The notes under the pieces were generated by a model, which searched no databases, was not told where the DNA came from, and worked only from the letters and a program-made list of their open reading frames with translations. The position numbers were made by a program, and so were the translations under genes. Shown here one piece after another: positions 58,162-64,000 of a stretch of 64,000 nt of DNA (the first letter of the stretch is position 1; each line of letters opens with the position of its first letter). Origin of the DNA: Fimenecus sp900545625 (GTDB lineage Bacteria > Bacillota > Clostridia > Oscillospirales > Acutalibacteraceae); assembly GCA_963931525.1 (NCBI GenBank), contig OZ007023.1, forward strand, positions 1,860,001 through 1,924,000, given 5' to 3'.

Positions 58162-59148
58162 TTACGTTTTAGCGGGTAAAAGATCCGTATATTTCAGATT
58201 TCCGGTTTGTTCATCCACTCTGACAGAGAAAGACCCGATCAGCGTTAAATCGTTAAAGTTTTCGATATTGTCGATGTCGTCCGTACCCGTCAAAAATCCT
58301 TTCAACCCCTCGCGTGCAAACAAGGTACGTAAGGTGGAAAGATTAGAAATGAGATAGGTAGAGTCAAGCGCAGAAGCAGAATCGTAATCTGCTTGTTCAA
58401 GTAACAATTCATCCGCTATCAAATCGTAACATTCAAGCGAGCCGTCCGGATACAGAACGGAATAGTACCCGCAAACAGAAGCATCCCCCTCCCGTATACT
58501 GCCCGCAGTACAAACCTGTTCGGATGTTTCCGGGGCAACAACTTTGGAAACAAACGCATAAATTCCGGACTGGCTATGTCTGTAAATATAATAATCTGCG
58601 GAGAAACGGGGGGAAATGGAACACCGCGTATCCCGAAAATCATAGGTATTCGTTATATACGATCCACCCGCCTTTTCAACAATGTTCAGCTTTGGATATA
58701 TCTCAATATTATCGTTGCTCTCCTGCTCAAGCGAAATTTGAATAAGTTCCTCTTCACCATCTGCATCGATATCAAAGATCTGATTTGATATCGAAATGTT
58801 TTGACTTTCCTGTTTACGTAAAAATTCGGAAAGAGGATTTTCATTAACAGAATAGGTGATAGAACGAGCATCGACTTGAATGGGGTTAGCATCAAGATAG
58901 TTGTCCCAAACATGATTAGCTTGATAGGTAAAATACACGATAACTAAAACGCTTAGAATAACGGCTGCCGTTAGCACGATTGCAAAGATACGAATTGTTT
59001 TCTTTCCATTAGAATCAGGTACAGCGGATGTATCCTCGTACAGCGACTTTTCTAAATCATTTTGTGGTTCCCGGCTGAGTGCTTGTCTACGAGAAGAACG
59101 GCATGTTTGTGGTTCATTCGACTTGTCTCCGCGACGGTTACAAAACAT
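58162..59148 (-). CDS. Membrane-anchored protein of unknown function
   Basis: 328 residues: a charged cytoplasmic head (1-50), one helix (RIFAIVLTAAVILSVLVIVY), and an external domain with a Ca-binding-like IFDIDADGEEELIQI motif as in FG-GAP/integrin-like repeats. Low GC. It is divergent from the XRE gene at 59312, with the operator cluster between them, so it is probably controlled by that regulator. Confidence 0.7.
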   Translation of the reverse strand: MFCNRRGDKSNEPQTCRSSRRQALSREPQNDLEKSLYEDTSAVPDSNGKKTIRIFAIVLTAAVILSVLVIVYFTYQANHVWDNYLDANPIQVDARSITYSVNENPLSEFLRKQESQNISISNQIFDIDADGEEELIQISLEQESNDNIEIYPKLNIVEKAGGSYITNTYDFRDTRCSISPRFSADYYIYRHSQSGIYAFVSKVVAPETSEQVCTAGSIREGDASVCGYYSVLYPDGSLECYDLIADELLLEQADYDSASALDSTYLISNLSTLRTLFAREGLKGFLTGTDDIDNIENFNDLTLIGSFSVRVDEQTGNLKYTDLLPAKT

Positions 59149-59172
59149 TTACACACACCCTTATATGTTTGA

Positions 59173-59285
59173 TTAGTGATATATCACTAATATTATAGCT
59201 ACAGAACTTTTCGTTGTCAATATAAAGTTTCAAAAACTTAGTGATTTATAACTAACAGTCGTATGCATTAGTGATTTATCATCAT
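59173..59285. promoter_or_regulatory. Three operator copies in the divergent XRE promoter region
   Basis: TTAGTGATATATCACTAA (59173-59190, perfect palindrome), TTAGTGATTTATAACTAA (59238-59255) and the half-degenerate TTAGTGATTTATCATCAT (59268-59285), centres 65 and 30 bp apart. Likely binding sites for the XRE protein encoded at 59312. Confidence 0.8.
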
Positions 59286-59311
59286 AGCAAATACTTGCTG
59301 CGAGGAAGCCT

Positions 59312-59554
59312 ATGTGTATCCATGAGTTTGTTGTTAATCGAATTTATCAGCTGTGTCGGGAAAGAGATATAACGCCAAATGCGTTAAGCTATTTAGCCGG
59401 TGTTTCGCAGTCGACAATTAAGAGCATCTTAAATGGGGAAAGTAAAAATCCCGGTATTTCTACGCTCAAAAAAATTTGTGATGGATTGGATATTACTTTG
59501 ATTCAGTTTTTTGATGTTCCGGAATATAAGGCGTTGGAACAAGAACTAAAATGA
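59312..59554 (+). CDS. XRE-family helix-turn-helix regulator
   Basis: 80 residues; HTH ITPNALSYLAGVSQSTIKSI with the following LKKICDGLDITLIQFFDVPE, typical of small Cro/CI-like repressors. GAGGAAG precedes the ATG. Divergent from the anchored protein at 59148 and preceded by three palindromic sites, indicating self-regulation and control of the cassette. Confidence 0.88.
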   Translation: MCIHEFVVNRIYQLCRERDITPNALSYLAGVSQSTIKSILNGESKNPGISTLKKICDGLDITLIQFFDVPEYKALEQELK

Positions 59555-59872
59555 TTGCTTATCGCAAATTTCTCTTTTAAAAAAGCAGACAAGCACTTTG
59601 CTTAAAAGACAGAGGACGGTTCTGTGTCTCAAAAAAGACACAGAACCGTCCCCTTATCCTACTCTATTGGTTTTTTGACAGGCGTGGAAATCTGCCACTA
59701 TGCGGTAAAATTTTGTTTTCTGCGCAGCCGTCGGTTTTTTCTTGTCGCGCTTTGCGCGGGCGGGCACGGAGACCCGCCCCTACCGGGTTGTGCAGATTTG
59801 TGGGGTTGCACGCATTTTCTTGTGCCACTTCTGACTTCTGATTTCTGATTGCTGAATTCTGGACGCTGCGCT
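59555..59872. other. Intergenic repeat-rich stretch
   Basis: Besides the REP-like copy it holds GGGCGGGCACGGAGACCCGC (59758-59777), a hairpin resembling interspersed GC-rich palindromes of this clade, and a low-complexity TTCTGAnTT series near 59828-59860. No gene seen. Confidence 0.5.
59605..59651. repeat. REP-like palindrome, right copy (inverted)
   Basis: GGACGGTTCTGTGTC, a short A-rich loop, then GACACAGAACCGTCC (59614-59651). Inverted relative to 56904-56949. Could also act as a terminator for the XRE gene. Confidence 0.75.
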
Positions 59873-61207
59873 CTAAAAGGGCAGCAACAGCGTTGCGACC
59901 TGGAAGTAAATGAGCAAAGACAGCGCATCCACGATGGTCGAGATAAACGGGTTTGCCATGACCGCGGGGTCAAGGTGTACTTTTTTGGCAAGAATGGGCA
60001 GCAGGCAGCCGATGAACTTCGCCAAAATGATCGTCAGGATCATGGAAAGGCTTACGATGGCTGCTACGAGTACAGACACCTCATCCATCAGCAAAAGCCT
60101 GCCAAAGTTCACGGCGGCGAGCGTGATCCCGCAGAAGAAGGCTACGCGAAATTCCTTCCAGACCACTTTAAACGTATCACGGAAAGCGATTTCTCCCAAA
60201 GAAAGGCCGCGGATGATGGTCGTGGAGGACTGCGCGCCGCAGTTGCCGCCCGTGCCCATCAGCATCGGGATGTACGCCGTGAGCACGACGTATGCTTGCA
60301 GCGCCGATTCGAAATTCTGGATGATCCGTCCCGTAAAGGTAGCGGAGACCATCAGCAGCAAAAGCCACGGAAAACGCTTTTTCCAAATCTCAAACACGCT
60401 CATTTTGAGGTATGGCTTGTCCGTGGGCGTGATCGCCGCCATTTTTTCGATGTCCTCGGTGTTCTCGTCCTGCAAGACATCCATGGCGTCGTCGATGGTG
60501 ATGATCCCCACCAGGCGGTTTTCCCGATCGACCACGGGCAGCGCCAAAAGGTCGTATTTGCGGAACTTTTCGGCGACAACCTCTTTATCCTCCAGCGTGG
60601 TCGTAGATATGATATTGGTATCCATGATCTCAAAGATCTTGTCGGTCTGGTCGGACAAAAGCAGATCTTTGACGGTCACGATCCCGAGGAGCTTTCGATT
60701 TTCATCTGTGACGTAGCAAATATAAATGGTCTCTTTGTCCACGCCCGTGCGGCGGATGCGCGTGAAAGCGTCCGCCACGGTCATGTATTTTTTCAAATCG
60801 ACATATTCGGTCGTCATCAGGCTCCCGGCGGAGTCTTCAGGGTATTGCAGGATCTCGTTGATGCTTTTGCGCATCTCGGGATCGGTATGCTGGAGGATGC
60901 GCTTGACGACGGTGGCGGGCATTTCCTCAATAACGTCCACCGCGTCGTCCACATACATCTCGTCCAACACCTCGCGCAGCTCATTATCGCTGAACGCTCG
61001 GATCAGGAACTCCTGGTCATCGGAGTCCATGTTGACGAACACCTCCGCCGCAAGCTCTTTGGGGAGTATGCGATAGAGAAGCGGCAGCTTTTCCTGCGGC
61101 AGCTCTTTGAGCACGGTGGCGATGTCCGCTTCGTTCATGTCGGACAAAATTTCCTTGAGCTGCGGGTAATCCTTTTTCTCCAGCAGCTCGGTGACTTTTT
61201 CGTACAC
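59873..61207 (-). CDS. mgtE: Magnesium transporter MgtE
   Basis: 444 residues: N domain (VTELLEKKDYPQLKEILSDM, MNEADIATVLKELP), two CBS domains (about 130-255, PEDSAGSLMTTEYVDLKKYM, DRENRLVGIITIDDAMDVLQ) and five C-terminal helices with GTGGNCGAQSSTTIIRGLSL forming the pore. The GTG at 61207 with GGGAGGG gives the usual length. Mg2+ influx channel gated by the CBS/N domains. Controlled by an M-box leader with terminator and a small upstream ORF. Confidence 0.97.
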   Translation of the reverse strand: MYEKVTELLEKKDYPQLKEILSDMNEADIATVLKELPQEKLPLLYRILPKELAAEVFVNMDSDDQEFLIRAFSDNELREVLDEMYVDDAVDVIEEMPATVVKRILQHTDPEMRKSINEILQYPEDSAGSLMTTEYVDLKKYMTVADAFTRIRRTGVDKETIYICYVTDENRKLLGIVTVKDLLLSDQTDKIFEIMDTNIISTTTLEDKEVVAEKFRKYDLLALPVVDRENRLVGIITIDDAMDVLQDENTEDIEKMAAITPTDKPYLKMSVFEIWKKRFPWLLLLMVSATFTGRIIQNFESALQAYVVLTAYIPMLMGTGGNCGAQSSTTIIRGLSLGEIAFRDTFKVVWKEFRVAFFCGITLAAVNFGRLLLMDEVSVLVAAIVSLSMILTIILAKFIGCLLPILAKKVHLDPAVMANPFISTIVDALSLLIYFQVATLLLPF

Positions 61208-61270
61208 TTTGTTTCCCTCCCGTGGATCATATGTTTGCGTAATCAGGAAACAAAGCACAAGACCTTTAGG

Positions 61271-61293
61271 GGCAGCGGATCAGATCCGCTGCC
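61271..61293 (-). terminator. Hairpin enclosing the stop codon of the mgtE leader ORF
   Basis: GGCAGCGGATC-A-GATCCGCTGCC. The TGA of the leader ORF sits at the loop. No U-tract follows, so it may be an attenuator element that responds to ribosome position, or a pause site, rather than a classical terminator. Confidence 0.5.
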
Positions 61294-61387
61294 GTATTTC
61301 CGAAACGGCGGCACGAAAAGCAGCCGCTTCCCTCCGCTTACTTCGCGGTGGTTTCGGGTCTGTGCCTTTGGTGCTTCCCGTGTCCAT
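61280..61387 (-). CDS. Putative leader peptide upstream of mgtE
   Basis: 35 codons from ATG at 61387 to TGA at 61280-61282, with GAGGTG six nt before the ATG. Residues 10-19 are DPKPPRSKRR and the tail is EIRQRI. It lies after the riboswitch terminator and 72 nt before mgtE, and its stop falls in a hairpin. The Asp-Pro/Pro-Pro followed by a basic run recalls the MgtL leader peptide of enterobacterial mgtA, which senses low Mg2+ by stalling or dissociation. Homology is not claimed. Confidence 0.5.
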   Translation of the reverse strand: MDTGSTKGTDPKPPRSKRREAAAFRAAVSEIRQRI

Positions 61388-61420
61388 TCGTTTCACCTCA
61401 CAAAAATCAAAATTCGTCTG

Positions 61421-61464
61421 CAAAAAAAGCGCATACCGCCGAACGAAAATAAGACGGTATGCGC
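61421..61464 (-). terminator. Riboswitch expression-platform terminator
   Basis: Stem GCGCATACCGTC / GGCGGTATGCGC (61429-61464) then TTTTTTTGC on the minus strand. The loop TTTTCGTTC (61441-61449) can instead pair with GAACGAAAA at the riboswitch 3' end, giving mutually exclusive structures. Confidence 0.92.
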
Positions 61465-61469
61465 ACTAT

Positions 61470-61617
61470 GTTTTCGTTCAAGCTTTAGCTTCAGAGGGCG
61501 ATGAAACTGCGTTAAAGCACACCTTCGCTTTCGATGTGCCCTGTTGACCTGCTGACGGTGTCTCCACCGTTTCGCGGCAGCAGCCCGTATCCCTGTGGGA
61601 GCCTTACCTACCGATAT
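61470..61617 (-). ncRNA. M-box (ykoK) magnesium riboswitch
   Basis: The minus-strand leader shows the M-box core in order: GGTAGGTAAGGCTCC, GGGATACGGGCTGCTGCC, a GAAACGGTGGAGACACC hairpin, GGTCAACAGGGCACATC, GAAGGTGTGCTTTAACGCAG and GAAGCTAAAGCTTGAACG. Mg2+-bound RNA would free the downstream terminator and shut off mgtE. Order, conserved bases and the gene behind it all agree. Confidence 0.94.
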
Positions 61618-61634
61618 TGTTTTTTGCAAAGGAT

Positions 61635-61663
61635 ATTATGAACCAAAAAAATGCCGTTGTCAA
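61635..61663 (-). promoter_or_regulatory. Promoter of the M-box/mgtE transcript
   Basis: Minus strand -35 TTGACA (61658-61663), -10 CATAAT (61635-61640), spacer 17. The start would fall about 10 nt before the riboswitch core. Confidence 0.75.
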
Positions 61664-61683
61664 GATTTGACGACAAATTCCGG

Positions 61684-62022
61684 TCATGCTTCGTACTTTT
61701 TCACACAGTCTTCAATAGTTTCCAAAAATGATTCCTCGCCGATGGTGTTCCACTTAAAGAACATCCCCGTACTGCCGCCGGAGGTGATCACGCACAAATC
61801 AGACGATGTGTCATCCCCGAACAGCGTGACGGTCATGCTCACACGGTTGCCGCCTGAGTAGCTGTACCGCTCGAAAACCCCGGTATAGCACCGTACGCCG
61901 TTTTTGTCATACAAGACCGAATCCTCTTTGGACGCGGAAACGCTGCCCTGCATGACGGCGTTTTCCAGATCCGAAACGATTGCCTGAAAATCCCCGTGCA
62001 GTGTTGCTTCGAGTTTTGCCAT
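61684..62022 (-). CDS. DUF6054 family protein
   Basis: 112 residues: MAKLEATLHGDFQAIVSDLE, VFERYSYSGGNRVSMTVTLF and SGGSTGMFFKWNTIGEESFL match small Firmicutes DUF6054 proteins of unknown function. No signal peptide. Lies 21 nt after the next small gene; probably one transcript. Confidence 0.78.
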   Translation of the reverse strand: MAKLEATLHGDFQAIVSDLENAVMQGSVSASKEDSVLYDKNGVRCYTGVFERYSYSGGNRVSMTVTLFGDDTSSDLCVITSGGSTGMFFKWNTIGEESFLETIEDCVKKYEA

Positions 62023-62043
62023 AGCCTTTCCCCCGCTTTTTAC

Positions 62044-62295
62044 TCAGCCCTTTAAGCCGCGCTCCTGCCTGTCCATATCCTCGACAACGATATCATAGAT
62101 CTCGCCGAGCGTCGAGCAGTATTCCAGCACCTTCCACGGTTCGTTGGTGTGGAAATGGATCTTGATAAGATCCTCGTCGCCCACGGCAAGCAGGCAGTCG
62201 CCCTTAAAATGTTCTAAAAAGTAGTCGTGAATTTCGTCCTCATCAAGATCCTCGCCCTCGATGAGCAGCTGGGTATCATAACGGTATTCCAACAT
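62044..62295 (-). CDS. Stand-alone domain like the C-terminal part of FakA/YloV kinase
   Basis: 83 residues: YRYDTQLLIEGEDLDEDEIH, GDCLLAVGDEDLIKIHFHTN and PWKVLEYCSTLGEIYDIVVE correspond to the C-terminal domain of FakA/YloV, the DegV partner kinase, without the ATP-binding part. Stand-alone versions occur in Clostridia. A DegV/FakB gene lies 17 kb away at 44237-45127. Confidence 0.75.
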   Translation of the reverse strand: MLEYRYDTQLLIEGEDLDEDEIHDYFLEHFKGDCLLAVGDEDLIKIHFHTNEPWKVLEYCSTLGEIYDIVVEDMDRQERGLKG

Positions 62296-62347
62296 ATGCG
62301 TTTCTCCTTTTTTGTTTCGTTGTTAGGATACCACGGCTTCTGTAAAA

Positions 62348-63067
62348 TTACAAGCCGCTGTTCGCCATTTTTTCAACTGCGCAGACCGTAAGCGTTTTGC
62401 CGTATACCGTAAATCGGATCTCAAAGCCTGCGAACGGAAAGCCGTATACCCGCTCTCCATCCTCCTGCCGGTATCCCGGTCGCGGATCCTGCGCGAGCAC
62501 GTCGATCAGCGTTTCACGTTTTTCTTCGGGCAGCTTTTCCAAAAGCGCTTGCGGGAAATCCACCTGCAAATGCACTTCCGCGGGCGGTACGGCAAAGCCG
62601 CCGCGGGCCTTTGGACGCGCGTCCGTATACGGTACATAGGGCTTGATGTCGAAGATCGGCGTGTTGTCGGTCATATCCGCGCCCGTCACAACCAGTATGG
62701 GCCCGTTCGGTGTATGCAATTCCACTTTTTCAAGCCGCACGCAGGAAAGCCCCAGCGGGTTCGGACGGAACGGCGAACGGGTGGCGAACACACCCATGCG
62801 CCGGTTGCCGCCGAGCTTCGGCGGGCGGACGGTGGGCGACCACGGCTTTTGCGGATTTTCGGAGAACTGCCACAATAGCCACAGGTGCGAAAAACCGTCT
62901 ATCCCGCGCAGCGCGTCCGCATTGCGGAATTCCGGCTCGAACACGATTTTTCCCCGCAGCGTTTCAACTATGCCGCTTTGGCGCGGCACGCCGAACTTTT
63001 CGGGAAAATCCGTTCGAATATGTGCGATGATGCGCATGGGGACGGTGTTTTCTGTCTGCGCGGTCAT
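62348..63067 (-). CDS. trmO: tRNA (N6-threonylcarbamoyladenosine37-N6)-methyltransferase TrmO
   Basis: 239 residues. UPF0066/TsaA beta-barrel signature: FPEKFGVPRQSGIVETLRGK, GFSHLWLLWQF, GVFATRSPFRPNPLGLSCVR, and the C-terminal DPRPGYRQ. Methylates t6A37 of tRNA-Thr with SAM. Its ATG overlaps the der stop (ATGA), so translation is coupled to the GTPase. Confidence 0.93.
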   Translation of the reverse strand: MTAQTENTVPMRIIAHIRTDFPEKFGVPRQSGIVETLRGKIVFEPEFRNADALRGIDGFSHLWLLWQFSENPQKPWSPTVRPPKLGGNRRMGVFATRSPFRPNPLGLSCVRLEKVELHTPNGPILVVTGADMTDNTPIFDIKPYVPYTDARPKARGGFAVPPAEVHLQVDFPQALLEKLPEEKRETLIDVLAQDPRPGYRQEDGERVYGFPFAGFEIRFTVYGKTLTVCAVEKMANSGL

Positions 63068-64000
63068 TTCGTATCCTTTTTGCCGCCCTTGCTTTCGCGC
63101 TCACGGATGATGTAGCGCGTGGGCGTGCCCTCAAGCCCGAACACCTCGCGGATGCGGTTGTCAATATATCGCTGATAGCTGTAATGGAACAGGTCTTTGC
63201 GGTTGACAAAGCACACAAATGTAGGCGGACGCGTGGAAGCCTGGGTCATATAATAGATTTTCAAACGCCTGCCCTTATCGGTGGGGGGCTGCACGCGCAG
63301 GGTCGCGTCGGCAAGCACCTCGTTGAGCTTGCCCGTGGAAATGCGCATGGCGTTTTGCGTATCAACAAATTTGATAAGCTCCAAAAGGCGGTCGAGCCGC
63401 TGGCCCGTTTTTGCGGAGATGAAAATGATCGGGGCATAGCTCATGAACGCAAAATCGTTCATCAGCTTTTTGCGCTCGCGATCCATGGTCGCGCCGTCTT
63501 TCGCAACGGCGTCCCACTTGTTGACGGCGATGATGCACGCCTTGCCCATTTCGTGCGCAATACCTGCGACCTTGGAGTCCTGCTCGGTAAAGCCTTCGGT
63601 CGCGTCAATGAGAATGACGCACACGTCGGCGCGTTCGACCGCCATTTGCGCGCGCAGGACGGAATATTTTTCGATCTTGTCCTCCACCTTGCTTTTGCGG
63701 CGAAGCCCGGCGGTGTCGATAAGCACGAATCTGCCATGCTCGTTTTCAAGCCGTGTATCCGTCGCATCGCGCGTGGTGCCCGCGATATTGGAGACGATTG
63801 CACGGTTCTCGCCCGTCAGGGCGTTGACCAGCGATGATTTGCCGACGTTGGGCTTACCGATCACGGCGACACGCACGGTATCGTCGTCTTCCTCCTCCCC
63901 TGCCTCGGCGGGCAGGAGCGCCAGCACGGCGTCGAGCAGGTCGCCCGTGCCGTGTCCATGTACGGAGGAAACCGCGACCGGGTCGCCGAGCCCTAAATTA
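63064..64000 (-). CDS. der: Ribosome-associated GTPase Der (EngA), N-terminus beyond window
   Basis: About 311 C-terminal residues of a protein usually near 440. The second G domain is complete: GKPNVGKSSLVNAL (G1), GTTRDATDT (G2), DTAGLRRKSKV (G3), NKWD (G4), and SAKTGQRL (G5). The KH-like domain ends YIIRERESKGGKKDTK. The edge part GDPVAVSSVHGHGTGDLLDA is the end of the first G domain. Needed for 50S assembly. The first 130 or so residues lie past 64000. Confidence 0.97.
   Translation of the reverse strand, partial: NLGLGDPVAVSSVHGHGTGDLLDAVLALLPAEAGEEEDDDTVRVAVIGKPNVGKSSLVNALTGENRAIVSNIAGTTRDATDTRLENEHGRFVLIDTAGLRRKSKVEDKIEKYSVLRAQMAVERADVCVILIDATEGFTEQDSKVAGIAHEMGKACIIAVNKWDAVAKDGATMDRERKKLMNDFAFMSYAPIIFISAKTGQRLDRLLELIKFVDTQNAMRISTGKLNEVLADATLRVQPPTDKGRRLKIYYMTQASTRPPTFVCFVNRKDLFHYSYQRYIDNRIREVFGLEGTPTRYIIRERESKGGKKDTK

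Noticed and set aside
59849..61504. A 551-codon plus-strand frame opposite mgtE
   Set aside because: Antisense to a clear MgtE and to its leader; composition fits a shadow frame.

Overview
The window comes from an endospore-forming, anaerobic, fermentative member of the Clostridia, most likely Oscillospiraceae/Ruminococcaceae-like. The evidence is an uninterrupted sigK, spoIIR, ruvCAB, lysS-greA, ftsEX with an M23 hydrolase, an M-box riboswitch before mgtE, Rex-controlled fermentation genes and [FeFe] hydrogenases. Nearly all genes lie on the minus strand. No rRNA, tRNA or CRISPR array was seen.

Layout. 1-10.3 kb is core: ruvB (cut by the left edge), ruvA, ruvC, sigK, a GH25 lysozyme, a Cof-type HAD phosphatase, a very large two-domain metallophosphoesterase, a DUF1003 protein and a GtrA protein. 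10.33-29.91 kb is a 19.6-kb integrated island ending in the 3' end of lysS. A 13-bp direct repeat flanks it in the same codon phase (PTMKP), as if the original lysS tail had been displaced. The island carries a truncated tyrosine recombinase, a GNAT gene, a kinase fragment, a set of secreted or wall-anchored proteins (several with IPQTG sorting signals and Cys/His-rich repeats), two lipoproteins, small zinc-ribbon proteins, a LuxR-type regulator fused to a 12-helix membrane domain, an XRE regulator and two excisionase-like genes. Several island genes are broken or chimeric, so it looks decayed.

29.9-47.5 kb is core and envelope: lysS, greA, an S41-family protein lacking both catalytic residues, an M23 peptidase, ftsX, ftsE, a CdaR/PucR regulator, two anchored proteins with a small Cys domain, a Crp-SBP-permease-ATPase operon, an iron alcohol dehydrogenase (the only clear plus-strand enzyme), a DegV protein, a GH20 hexosaminidase and spoIIR.

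48.0-56.8 kb is a tightly spaced redox operon read in the order rex, adhE, APH-like kinase, thioredoxin-like [2Fe-2S] ferredoxin, sensory [FeFe] hydrogenase with PAS (group C type), SpoIIE/PP2C-type phosphatase, and group-B-like [FeFe] hydrogenase. Two canonical Rex operators lie just upstream of the rex promoter. Fermentative NADH disposal, H2 metabolism and a possible H2-sensing phospho-switch would therefore share NADH/NAD+ control.

56.9-59.65 kb is an AT-rich cassette of three membrane or secreted unknowns plus an XRE regulator with three operator copies, bounded by inverted copies of a REP-like palindrome. 59.9-64 kb is core again: mgtE behind an M-box riboswitch, a terminator and a small proline/arginine-rich upstream ORF, then a DUF6054 protein, a FakA-tail-like protein, trmO and der (cut by the right edge).
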